Shown: positions 52,772 to 63,206 of the stretch, one piece after another
How positions within the stretch are numbered: the stretch's first letter is position 1
Layout of the letters: each line of letters opens with the position of its first letter
Origin: Lucinisca nassula
Taxonomy: Eukaryota; Mollusca; Bivalvia; Lucinida; Lucinidae
Assembly (NCBI GenBank): GCA_963580285.1
Contig: CAUZLF010000738.1
Coordinates: forward strand, 477,001-541,000
Direction: 5' to 3'
DNA: 64,000 nucleotides
Notes under the pieces: generated by a model
Databases searched by the model: none
What the model was told of the DNA's origin: nothing
The model's input: only the letters and a program-made list of their open reading frames with translations
Translations under genes and position numbers: made by a program

Positions 52772-53430
52772 ATATGCATCATATGATAATGTGCATGATG
52801 AAATTCCTATATATGCATTTCTTCTACCTTAAATAAATATTAACATTACTTTTTGAGGGGATGGGGGTGGGGGAGGTGATGGGAGCTATTTGGATTGGCC
52901 ATCGCCTGTTGTCGTTGTGAGTAAACATCAGTCTGTAAACCCGTATAATGAATATAAAAATCTTGCCTGAAACCAGAAGGCCCGCAGGCCATTGGGTTCA
53001 CATGGACTTAAAACAGGAAAACCTTTTAATTAAAGAATCTTGTCAAGGCCCATGCCCTTGATATTTGATACATGTATGTAGTTTCGTCTATGTTCCTTCA
53101 CCAAAGTTGTTTAACTTATAGCCCCCGGGGATCAAAAGTAGCCATGCATTTGTTATTTGGCATGCAACTACAACTACATGCAGTGGACCTCTACCAATAC
53201 TGTTCTCATTATAGCACCCCTAGGGGTCACCTGGTTTAACATTGGCTTATATGGAAAAACCATTGCATGTCTTCTTGTCTGAAGCCAGAAGGTCTGGATA
53301 TCTGGTCCTGACATGCTGCTTCATATGATGGACCTCTAGTAAGTTGATTCAAATTATAGCCCTGGAACCAAATTTGCACCAACCAGGGGACTTGTTCTAC
53401 ACAGACCCATAAGAGGAAAAAAAACTTAAA
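52772..53430. other. Non-coding stretch, nothing recognised
   Basis: No domain, hairpin core or tandem unit is recognised. Short open frames are uninformative. Confidence 0.45.
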
Positions 53431-53434
53431 CAAG

Positions 53435-54480
53435 ATGTGTTTGTGAAACACGAACATGTCCCCGGGCATGGTCATTGTTTTCAAAGTTGGTCACAGTTCA
53501 AAATCAAGGTCACAGGTCAAGACTTTTGGTTTGATAGGGAAGCCCTTGGCACAAAGAACTTACATGCCACATATGAAGACTCTATCTTAAACGGTTCTGA
53601 ACAATAATATTTTTTTCTTAAAAGTAGGTCAAGGTCACAGGTCAAAAAAATTTGCATGAATGTAAAGCTCTTGTCACAAGGAACCTACATGACAAATATG
53701 AAGGCGCTATCTTCAACCATTCAAAAGTTATGATCAATTTTATTTCTTCTTTTAAGTAGATCAAGGTCATGGTCAAAAAATTTGCATAAATGTAAAGCTC
53801 TTATCACAAGGAACTTACATGACAAATGTGAAGGCTCTATCCCAAACGGTTCGGAAGTTATGACCAAAATGTTAATTTTTTTCTTTTAAGTAGGTCAAAG
53901 GTCACAGGTTAAAAAGTTTGCATGAATGTAAAGCCCTTGTTACAAGGAACCTACATGCCAAATGTGAAGGCTGTATCTCAAACGGGTCAAAAGTTATGAC
54001 AAATGTTAACTTTTTCTTTTATGTAGGTCAAAGGTCAAGGTCACAGGTCAAAAATTTTTGTGTGAATGTAAAGCTCTTTTCACAAGGAACGAACATGCAA
54101 AATATTAAGGCTGTATCTTAAATGGCTTAAAAGTTATGACCAAAATGTTATTTTTTTATTTTAAGAAGGTCAAAGGTCAAGGTCACAGGTCAAAATATTT
54201 TGCATGAATGTAAAGCTTTTGTCACAAGGAACATACATGCCAAATATGAAGGCTGAATCTCAAGCGGTTCAAAAGTTATGACCAATGTTAATGTTTTCTT
54301 TTAAGTAGGTCAAAGGTCAAGGTCACAGGTCAAATTTTTTTGCATGAATGTGAAGCTTTTGTCACAAGGAACGTGCATGCCAAATATGAATAGTCTATCT
54401 CCAACGGTTGAAAAGTTATGACCAACGTTAAAGCTGTTCACGTACAAACCAACAAACAGACAGGGCAAAAACAATATGTC
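53435..54480. repeat. Tandem array of about 130-140 bp units with AGGTCAAAGGTCAAGGTCACAGGTCA
   Basis: Seven to eight units. Each has a run of AGGTCA half-sites, then tttgcatgaatgtaaagctc, ttgtcacaaggaacctacat, gccaaatatgaaggct and ggttcaaaagttatgacca. The array opens after aagatgtgtttgtgaaacac and closes near acaaaccaacaaacagacag. Non-coding. Confidence 0.9.
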
Positions 54481-54785
54481 CCGGGCCTTTGATATTAACA
54501 AAGGTTGCTTTAATATAGGGGATGTCAATAAATGCCTTTATTATTTATTACTAATCAATATAAGATCTATATTTTTTTTTATTTTTTATTTTTTTTTTTT
54601 TTGAATGTCAACAGCGAAAGTTCGCGCTTGAGGCAGCCGGCTTTCTCCAGCGAACTTTGGCAGGAGACAGCCAGCTGTCAATAGCCACTTTCATATAACG
54701 ACAAGACTTCTTACAACAACAATTACGATTGAACGAAACCATGGCCCGAGGTGAAAACGGCCAATAAAGAGATTGAAAATATTGG

Positions 54786-55712
54786 ATTTATTTGTCCAAG
54801 GAACAAATGTTGTGGCTATTTATTAGAATCGCCTCACCAAGGCGATTCTAACAAATGTCCACATTTGTTTCTTGGTGCAACTGAAGACATCACGAAAACA
54901 CGCCTATATAATTTTGACCCCCTTGAAAAGTAGAAGTAAAACAAAGATCAGGAATTGATACAATTAACTTACTCCATCCATAAAAGACACCAAAGGGAAA
55001 GAAATACAAACATTAAGCGACCAGACCATAATGGAAACCTAAACAAAGGAAGGCCATATGGACAGCTACTTTCCCACAAAATGGCCATATGGCCATCCAA
55101 AATTAAAAGACACAAGTGATACACACAGTAAGTAACAAACAACAACATAAATAAATCGCCACAGAAGAGCCGCCTTGGAACGGTCAGTGGAAGATTTCCA
55201 CTGGGGGGGGGGGGGGGGGCTTAAATCGATTTTACGTGGCCACAATCCTCGCCCCCACTTCCGTCGCGATTTAAACAAATAATTTGTTCAGTCCGCATGA
55301 AGGCCTCCTAACTCATCAGTGCAACATCTCCGTGAACACAGAAATCAAAGAACCACAGAGGTGAGACAACGGTGAGGACTCGACAGCAAGAAACCACTAA
55401 AATGCTGGAGCAAAAGAAAACCAACAGTTAGACTCCGATGAGCCCGACCAGAGACAGAGCATCAGAACCCCACTTTTATATAGTAAAACTGGGATTTCCA
55501 GGGGTATACCTTATTTTTCTTACATCTGCTCTAAAATAAAGATTGTGGGTACTCGTTAGAACCGCCTCGATGAGGCGGTTCTTACGAGTGCCCACAACCT
55601 ATATTTGGAGCAGAAATAAGAAAAATATCACAAATTTTCATCATAAAATTTTCATTTTTTCGGCGAAAAAGGTGGCAACATATTTGTGTAGGCGTGTTTG
55701 CGTTAAGCCGTT
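54786..55712. repeat. H1b hairpin followed by an H1 repeat split by a Penelope tail
   Basis: 54796-54880 is an H1b hairpin (aacaaatgttgtggctattt / gattctaacaaatgtccaca). From about 54887 an H1 element begins (catcacgaaaacacgcctat), is interrupted at 54928-55464, and resumes with aaccccacttttatatagta. Its core is at about 55540-55600 and its terminus is tgtgtaggcgtgtttgcgtt. Confidence 0.87.
54928..55464 (-). mobile_element. Penelope-like element 3' tail, minus strand
   Basis: The 537-bp inverse of 25300-25867, close in sequence, containing only the 3' UTR (heavily 5'-truncated). It is inserted in an H1 repeat with a short gaa duplication. A run of about 18 G sits at 55205-55222. Confidence 0.88.
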
Positions 55713-55714
55713 CA

Positions 55715-55885
55715 TTACGACAACACACCCGTGTAACACAGTGCTTTTTTTCACATCTCCAAAATAGCTACTTTTCTGAAGAAAATTCATGATATTTTTA
55801 TTATTTATACTCGAAACATAGGTCGTTGGTGCTCGTTAGAACCGCCTCATTGAGGTGGTTCTAACGTGTACCCACAACCTAACAT
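55715..55885. repeat. H1 palindromic repeat, truncated right side
   Basis: acgacaacacacccgtgtaa, cacatctccaaaatagctac, and a core with ggtgctcgttagaaccgcct and tggttctaacgtgtacccac. It stops after the second arm. Confidence 0.78.
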
Positions 55886-56329
55886 TATGGTTACTTCTCA
55901 GTACTAGAACTCCCACTGTCTAGAACAAAAGGCCCATAGTCCCATATAAGAATATGGTGTAGATGGGCGTTACCATCCTGGCATGGCCTCGGTTCCGCTC
56001 AGCACGGTCATCCCGAGGTTTAGAAACGCCCATTTACAATAGAGCCCCGTACTGGATTTTTTTCTTGCACAACGCCACTAAAAAGTTTCGTTTTACTTTA
56101 TTTAAAGTTTTTTGTTTGTTTTTTTTCGCTCATTATATATATTTATGTAGTATACCTGGATAACAACCCCAGGCTAAGAATATAATTTCTATCCCAGGCT
56201 CAAACTACGGATTGCTATGTCTAATGTGCATGAAAAGATGTTCCAGCCAATGAACTCCTAAAATACGTCCAACCCTACAATTTCCTGCTTTTAAAAAAGG
56301 AACCTTTTGTTTTCAAGTAAAGCCCGAGG
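55886..56329. other. Non-coding stretch, nothing recognised
   Basis: Contains a CG-rich inverted-looking piece (gatgggcgttaccatcctgg ... aaacgcccattt) near 55960-56035. No gene signal. Confidence 0.4.
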
Positions 56330-57815
56330 TCAGCCTGCGCACACATTCAGTCTGGTCCTGTGCACACATGCATTCTGATTCTGCGCACACATGCAGTCTG
56401 ATACTGCGCACACTCTCAGTCTGATTCCTGCGCATACATGCAGTCTGATCCTGCGCCTACATGCAGTCTGATCCTGCGCACACATGCAGTCTGAGTCTGA
56501 TCCTGCGCACACATGCAGTCTGATCCTGCGCCTACATGCAGTCTGATACTGCACACGTATGCGGTCTGATCCTGCGCACACATGCAGTCTGATCCTGCTC
56601 ACACATGCGGTCTGGTCCTGCGCACACATGCAGTCTGATCCTGCAGACTAAAGCAGTCTGATCCTGCTCACACATGCGGTCTGGTCCTGCGCACACACGT
56701 AGTCTGATCCTGTGCACACATGCAGTCTGATCCCGCGCACACATGCAGTCTGATCCCGCGTACACATGCAGTCTGATCCTGCGCACACTCTCAGTCTGGG
56801 CCTGCACATACATGCAGTCTGATCCTGTGCACACATGCAGTCTGGTCCTGCTCACACATGTAGTCTGGTACTGCGCACACTCTCAGTCTGGTCATGTGCA
56901 TACATGCAGTCTGATCCTGCGCCAGCATGCAGTCTGATACTGCACACGTATGCGGTCTGATCCTGCGCACACATGTAGTCTGGTACTGCGCACACTCTCA
57001 GTCTGGTCATGTAAATACATGCAGTCTGATCCTGCGCCTACATGCAGACTGATACTGCACGCGTATGCGGTCTGATCCTGTGCACACATGCAGTCTGATC
57101 CTGCGCCAGCATGCAGTCTGATACTGCACACGTATGCGGTCTGATCCTGCGCACACATGTAGTCTGGTACTGCGCACACTCTCAGTCTGGTCATGTACAT
57201 ACATGCAGTCTGATCCTGCGCCTACATGCAGTCTGATACTGCACGCGTATGCGGTCTGATCCTGTGCACACATGCAGTCTGATCCTGCGCACACATGCAG
57301 TCTTATCCTGCGCACACATGCAGTCTGATCCTGCGCCTACATGCAGTCTGATACTGCACACGTATGCGGTCTGATCCTGTGCACACATGCAGTCTTATCC
57401 TGCGCACACATGCAGTCTGATACTGCACACGTATGCGGTCTGATCCTGTGCACACATGCAGTCTGATCCTGCGCATACATGCAGTCTGATCCTGCGCCTA
57501 CATGCAGTCTGATACTGCACACGTATGCGGTCTGATCCTGCGCACACATGTAGTCTGGTACTGCGCACACTCTAAGTCTGGTCATGTACATACATGCAGT
57601 CTGATCCTGCGCCTACATGCAGTCTGATACTGCACACGTATGCGGTCTGATCCTGTGCACACATGCAGTCTGATCCTGCGCACACATGCAGTCTGATCCT
57701 GCGCACACATGCAGTCTGATACTGCGCACACACATGCAGTCTGATCCTGTGTACACATGCAGTCTAATCCTGCGTACCCATGCAGTCTGATCCTGTGTAC
57801 ACATGCAGTTTGATC
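56330..57815. repeat. 23-bp minisatellite, CAGTCTGATCCTGCGCACACATG
   Basis: About 1.5 kb, some 65 units of 23 bp (range about 20-25) with variant classes: cctacatg, cacactct, catacatg, and cacgtatgcgg. Variants recur in fixed order, giving a higher-order pattern near 56860, 56973, 57158 and 57549. All three minus frames stay open over long stretches, so the Cys-rich frames here are artefacts. Confidence 0.95.
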
Positions 57816-57887
57816 TGTCTCTGCTGGGAACTGTACGGGTACCCGTTTTCCCGAAGCATCAAAATGACCCAGATTAAGTTGGTTCAG

Positions 57888-58170
57888 ACCCAACTTTACG
57901 CTAACACATCCATGTGACACAGTCCATTTTTCAAACCTCAAAAAAAGGCAATTTTTCTAATGAAAATTTCTGATATTTATCTTATTAATTCTCCAAACAT
58001 AGGTTTCGGGTGCTCTTTAGAACCGCCTCATTGAGGCGGTTCTATAGAGTACCCACAACCTATGTCTTGGAACAGACATAAGGAAAATAATGTTTGACGC
58101 CCGTAAACCCCAGTTTTCTCTATATAAAGTGGGGTTTAAGGGGCGTTCATTTCACGGACTTGTTTACGTG
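57888..58170. repeat. H1 palindromic repeat
   Basis: cgctaacacatccatgtgac, a core at about 58005-58066 (ggtttcgggtgctctttaga / tctatagagtacccacaacc, with paired changes TCTTTAGA/TCTATAGA), then ctatataaagtggggtttaa and catttcacggacttgtttac. Confidence 0.88.
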
Positions 58171-58708
58171 TTGATTTGATCCAATCCGCCTGTCAAAATG
58201 AAAAAGAAAAAGAAAAAAAAAAAAAAATAAAAAATTAAAAAATATGAATAAGTACTGCTTATTAGGTGTCTCCTGCAAGTTAATGGTACAAAAAAGTGTT
58301 ACGAAAACAGATGAATTTCACAAAGGGGAATCACTTTAAAAATTAAGATCCCTTGAACCTTTTCTGTAGCAGCAATATCTCATGAATAGCAACATTTATG
58401 ATAAGATTCCTAATATTATTATCTAGATATGTAGGATATAAATAGTTTTCAAGAACTTCAATGGGGAATAACTAATATAAGTTTTGATCCATGGAACATT
58501 AAAGGTTTATAATTCCTAACACTAATAAGCAAGATAGACAGGCAAAACAAGTGTTATGGACACTAAAGAGCTACAAAAGGAAATAATTATAACAGTATTG
58601 GTCCCTTGACCATTGTTTTACTGTAGCAGCAACATCACATGAATATTAACATCAATGCAAAATATGACACATTTAACATTATTTATCAACTAATACAGAA
58701 AAAAACAG
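58171..58708. other. AT-rich non-coding stretch
   Basis: Poly-A-rich start, then sequence with weak internal repetition (catgaatagcaacattta, cacatgaatattaacatc). No gene or named repeat recognised. Confidence 0.45.
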
Positions 58709-59182
58709 GTTTCAGTGGTTTCTTGCTGTCGAGTCCTCACCGTTGTTTCATCTATGTGGTTGTTTAATTTTTGTGTTCAGGGAGCTGTTGCTCAGATGAG
58801 TTAGGAGGCCTTCATGCGGACTGAATAAATTATTTGTCTTAAACGCGACGGACGTAAGGCCGAGGATTGTGGCAACGTAAAATCGATTTAACACCGCCCC
58901 CCCCCCCCCCCATTGGAATTCGTTTCCGCTGACCGTTCTGCCGCTGTTTATTTTTGTTATGGTTTGTCTTTGGGTGTTTGTGTGGCTTATATTATTTTAT
59001 TTTTGATAGCCTATTGACCATTTTGTGGGAAAGTAACTGTCATTTTGGCTTTCCGCTATTGACGTTTCCATTAGGGTCTGTTGTTTCATGTTTGTGTTTC
59101 TTTCCCTTTGGTGTCTCTGACGGGAGCTGTGGGTTAATTGTATCGATTCCTGATCATTGCCCCCACTTCTACTATTCTACAA
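58709..59182 (+). mobile_element. Penelope-like element 3' tail, older copy
   Basis: Matches 25407-25867 from ttcagtggtttcttgctgtc to ttgtatcgattcctgatcat, with many differences and a run of about 16 C near 58895. It is 5'-truncated, with no RT sequence. Confidence 0.85.
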
Positions 59183-59329
59183 CTACGTAAGGGAAATAAA
59201 TATGTAGGCATTTATCTCTAGACGCTGATTTATCAACATCTCCCGAATATCAATATTTACGCAAAATATGATAAGATTCTTAATCATATTGCTCAGGGTA
59301 TAACGAACAACCTTTATATATATATATAT

Positions 59330-59553
59330 ATTTTGGTTTCGGTTTTGCGGCCCTTTCAAGATTATTTCACTCATATCGAGCTGATCGTTAATCAGAGGTG
59401 GGCGAAAACCGGAGTACTCGGAGAAAAAACACCTGACCTTCCGTTGCTGAACTTGGCGTCTCACATGTGACCCGAGCCAGGCTCGAACCACAGCGGTGAG
59501 AGACCTAATTATTAAGAGTCAGCGCTCCTAACCACTAGGCCACGGAGGCCCGT
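59330..59553 (-). mobile_element. SINE-C, minus strand
   Basis: On the minus strand, cgggcctccgtggcctagtg gttaggagcgctgac forms the tRNA-like head and gcctggctcgggtcacatgt the B-box region. The 3' part atatgagtgaaataatcttg aaagggccgc matches the copy at 48938. Confidence 0.82.
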
Positions 59554-59593
59554 TCTCTAAATAAATACAATCCGGCAGCATTGGTCCCATATT

Positions 59594-59830
59594 GAAAACA
59601 CGCCTATATAATTGAGGCCCCATTGAACCCCACTTTTATGTTGTAAAACTGGGGTTTACAGGGGTAAACCTTAAACCATATTTTTCTAATTTCTGCTCTA
59701 AAATATAAATTGTGGGTACTCGTTAGAACCGCCTCGATAAGTTTTCATCTTAAAATTTTCGTTTTTTTTTTTTTTTTTTTTTTCGGTGGTACAGTTTACA
59801 ATGCATTTGTATAAGCGTGTATTCCGCCTG
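59594..59830. repeat. H1 repeat lacking the right arm of the core
   Basis: gaaaacacgcctatataatt, ccccacttttatgttgtaaa, one palindrome arm (attgtgggtactcgttagaa ccgcctcga), then directly the distal sequence ttttcatcttaaaattttcg and ttgtataagcgtgtattcc. One arm has been deleted, as expected for hairpin-induced slippage. Confidence 0.82.
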
Positions 59831-59892
59831 ACCTGATACTATGACTGGCCCTCAGTGGCTCAATCTACCGTTGTCTCGAACAAATTTCATGA

Positions 59893-60207
59893 CCATTACG
59901 AAAATACGCCTATATAAATACATTGTAAACTTTAACGCCGAAAAATCGAAAATTTTAAAATGAAAAAATTGGATATTTTTCTTATTTCCGCTCAAAATAT
60001 AGATTGTGGGTATTCGTTGGAACCGCCTCGATATAGATTATGGGTACTCGTTTGAACCGCCTCAACGAGGCGGTTCTAACGAATACCCACAATCTTTATT
60101 TTAGAGCAGAAATAAGAAAAGTAAGGTTTACACTAGTAAACCCCAGTTTTACTGTATAAAAGTGGGGTTCAAGAGGGTCAAAATCATATAGGCGTGTTTT
60201 CGTGATG
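59893..60207. repeat. H1 repeat with partly duplicated core
   Basis: cattacgaaaatacgcctat at the left and tataggcgtgttttcgtgat at the right. Inside, the left arm occurs twice (gattgtgggtattcgttgga accgcctcg and gattatgggtactcgtttga accgcctca) before the single right arm. Confidence 0.88.
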
Positions 60208-60325
60208 CCAAACAGTGTTTGAGTCGACGGCAATTCCAAAATGAATATTTTTGAGAATCTACAAACATTCGACGTCAGTTTTAGATTAGATGGTTCAAAG
60301 AAAGATACGTTTCAACAAAACTTAC

Positions 60326-60488
60326 CAGAATCATTTGATCTCTTCTCTCGACTCGGCTCTGCCACTTCTCTTGGTTCTAAGTTTTGCTCCAGAATTGGCT
60401 GTTTTTGACCATCAGTAAGCAAAATAACAAAGGCCAACGCATGGCCACAAAAGAGCGCAATAAGACAGAGCTGGTAAACGTTATTCAT
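60326..60488 (-). CDS. First coding exon of a small secreted propeptide gene
   Basis: From an ATG at 60488 the minus strand encodes 54 residues, then a consensus donor (TCTG|GTAAGT). MNNVYQLCLIALFCGHALAF looks like a signal peptide with a probable cleavage site near GHALA. A hydrophilic, Glu/Pro-rich propeptide follows, and the exon ends PSREKRSNDS, where EKR is a likely prohormone-convertase site. This is the plan of neuropeptide, antimicrobial or other secreted precursors, with the mature peptide on later exons outside what I can see. The open frame extends upstream to 60647, but the internal Met gives a proper signal peptide, so I prefer it. The family is not recognised. Confidence 0.6.
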
Positions 60489-60895
60489 GTTGATGTGTTC
60501 AGACGAAAGTAATCTATGAAACTTCAATTTACTCTTAAAATTAACATAAACCGTCTTGACAACATAGTTCCTGCCCAATAAGACATTCTCAAAATCGAAA
60601 CTTGGCGAAGATGAGTGCGGTAAAGAAAACCAAATCACTGACATCACTGGTGAGTTGTAGGCTGGGGCGGTGGTCCCGAAAATGATTTAATCCTTAATTT
60701 TCTTGTACTTTAAGCAAATTGGGTAGATCCTGCTCAGGCGCTGCGTTCTGTGGCTACGATCTGGCTCTATATTGTTTGCCATAATCAATTTTTGGACCAT
60801 TTCGATAACACATCCATGTAACATAGTTCTTTCTTTCATAACTCCAAAACGGTTAATTTCCTAAAGAAAATGTGTGATAGTTTTCTTATTTATAT

Positions 60896-61708
60896 ACTCA
60901 CCGGAAATAGAAACTATACACTCACTTTTAAATTGTCACTGGCAAAACATTTTAACGAAATTTGAATTCCAATTATATAAATGATCATCAGTGGCATATC
61001 TGATTTATCGAATAAAATAATTAATGGCAGCTACGATTTAAAGGGTAATGCTACAGATTAAAGGCAAGGGCCAAATTATTGCTGTTCAAGTTTCCATTGA
61101 GTCAAATATTTTGTGTCGCGAATGTGATTCCCATTTTTACCAACTGTTACTCACCATCTAACGTGGGAATATTGTTTTCAAAATGAAAATTTTCACAATG
61201 GTTGAAATGTTATGGACCTTTAAATATTTGGCCAAACCGCCGGAAGTGAGCGAAACGTATGGCATTTCTGATTGAGGTTTTTGTTTTAATCAATGTTTAC
61301 GACACAACCGAAGATGCTAAAACGATTGAAAGCAGTTTTAGGCCGATTTTGGCTTGAAACATCATTTTGAAAATTGCGCTGAAAATGCAGGTTCTGAGAT
61401 TTCAATAAAATGTTTGTTACTCGATAATTTTTAGATGTTCTGTTATTTTGTTATTCCTTGCTTTTAACTTATGGTCTACACGCAAAAATGTTGAAATCAA
61501 AATTCGATTACAAATAGCTTTTGTATAAAAATGCAATTTTTTTTTTCGATTTCCCCAAAAACATTTATTTTGAACACCAGATTTTCTTTAAATTGTTACG
61601 GGACTATATAGTTAGTCAAATCCTTTATCGGTAATTTTTAACTGAATTGTCCGCTTGTTTTGTCAGGCAAGACAATTTAAAAATGAATAGTTTCTATTTC
61701 CAGTCAGT
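60896..61708. mobile_element. Non-autonomous DNA transposon with about 37-bp inverted repeats
   Basis: Starts ctcaccggaaatagaaacta tacactcacttttaaattgtc and ends with the inverted gacaatttaaaaatgaatag tttctatttccagtcag. Flanks are TATA on each side, compatible with a TA or TATA duplication. The 800-bp interior has no transposase. Possibly a Tc1/mariner-superfamily MITE. Confidence 0.75.
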
Positions 61709-61866
61709 ATAGTTCAAACATAGGCCATGGATGCTCATTAGAACCGTCTCATTGAGGCGGTTCTTACGAGTACCCACAACCTATGCATTGGAGTAGAAAT
61801 TAGAAAAAATAATGTTTACCCCTACAAACTCCATTTGTCTCTATAAAGAGTGGGGTTAAGGGAATG

Positions 61867-61867
<1 letters not shown>

Positions 61868-61919
<52 letters not shown>
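61868..61919. repeat. (GT)n microsatellite
   Basis: About 26 uninterrupted TG dinucleotides inside the distal arm of an H1 repeat. Confidence 0.97.
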
Positions 61920-61920
<1 letters not shown>

Positions 61921-62208
61921 TTTCACGGATTTGTTCACGTTATGGCTACCTCTATGCAAGTAAAAAACATTGTCGGTAATTGTTGGTTCTTTATTTTCAT
62001 CTTTATTTTAATCTGCGCGCGGTTAAACTTCATTACTCAGTGATAGTCACGTGAGCGACAGCAGTAAAAGTCCAGCAGCATTATGAACTTTGGGCTGTCT
62101 TACAATCGACTCAAAAACAAAACAATTAGATCTAGATGAATAAGAGAAGCTTCAGGAATTAGAGATGGGGAAACAGAAGTTCAGGAGTTCATGGCAAACA
62201 AAATGTCC

Positions 62209-62212
<4 letters not shown>

Positions 62213-62271
<59 letters not shown>

Positions 62272-62305
62272 CATTCTGCATAGACAAAAGAAAGAGAGAG
62301 AGAGA
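62213..62305. repeat. (GA)n microsatellite
   Basis: About 28 uninterrupted GA dinucleotides (62213-62269), then a shorter gagagagaga run at 62293-62305. The remainder of 61951-62689 shows no gene. Confidence 0.97.
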
Positions 62306-62689
62306 AATCATTCATTCTAAAGCAATCTATGTCTGCCGGTCTGTCATCGTATCAATAAGTATGGTATTATTTAAATAAACGGAAAATCACATGTTCGACA
62401 GCCATTTTCTGTAAAACAATACGGTAATTATGCATTTTCTATATAAAGCAATACTTAACTTGAAGAAAATAGAAACAAATTAGTATACCATTCGCTCACA
62501 TGACAATTATTGTATTTTTCTTTCTATCTTTTCTGTGTCTTTCCATTACAAACAAGTTGGTACCAACTTCTCTCAAGCTTAACTGACTTGAGCATGAAAA
62601 CTGTCTTGAAGTAAAATTTTAAAATGCAAATAATTTCGGCATCTTATAATTTATAAGAAGTACAGCAAATATTCTCTCTTGAGTTGACA

Positions 62690-62915
62690 TTACGAAAACA
62701 CGTCTATACAAATACATTGTAAACCTTACTGCCGAAAAAACTTAAATTTTAAGGTGAAAAATTGTGATATTTTTCTTATATCTGCTCAAAATATAGATTG
62801 TGGGTACTCGTTAGAACCGCCTCATTCAGGCGGTTCTAACGAGTACCCACAATTTATATGTTTTGAGCAGAAATAAGAAAAATAAGGTTCACCCCTGTAA
62901 CCCCCACCCCCCCGT
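62690..62915. repeat. H1 palindromic repeat, truncated right side
   Basis: cattacgaaaacacgtctat, ctgctcaaaatatagattgtg, and a core at about 62795-62852 with arms around catt. gagcagaaataagaaaaata follows, and the copy stops near 62915. Confidence 0.88.
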
Positions 62916-63206
62916 TTTAGTATTCTACTCAAAGTTTGGTAGGGATCACTTTTTAAATACCAAATTTTGCACAGAAAATTTAAAATTTCATGACAGAATT
63001 TGTACTCCAAATATTGATAAATATCTTAAGAAGAAACTTATGTGCAAATTCAGTACTTATGAAAATGCACACTTTTCACACTTAGCAAATGAACTCATGC
63101 ACCCCAAAAATCTTGCGTAACACTGCATTCGAACAGAAAAATCAAACTTGTCAATGTTTTTTTACTAAGCGCAAAAGGGAATTCATTTGATTTGAGAAAC
63201 TTTAAA

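Larger units (their letters stand above)
60797..61950. repeat. H1 repeat split by a DNA-transposon-like insert
   Basis: Left part 60805-60895 (gataacacatccatgtaaca ... ttcttatttata). The rest resumes at 61709 (gttcaaacataggccatgga, core to about 61790) and ends with atttcacggatttgttcacg after a (GT)n run. The insert is at 60896-61708. Confidence 0.85.

Noticed and set aside
56330..57815. CRISPR-like array or a family of Cys-rich peptides
   Set aside because: The repeats are contiguous 23-bp units without unique spacers, and the Cys-rich frames arise from the repeat in all phases. It is a minisatellite in a eukaryotic context.
60486..60647. Longer N terminus (111 residues) for the secreted-peptide exon
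   Set aside because: The extension has no domain and would bury the signal peptide. The internal Met at 60488 gives a conventional one.
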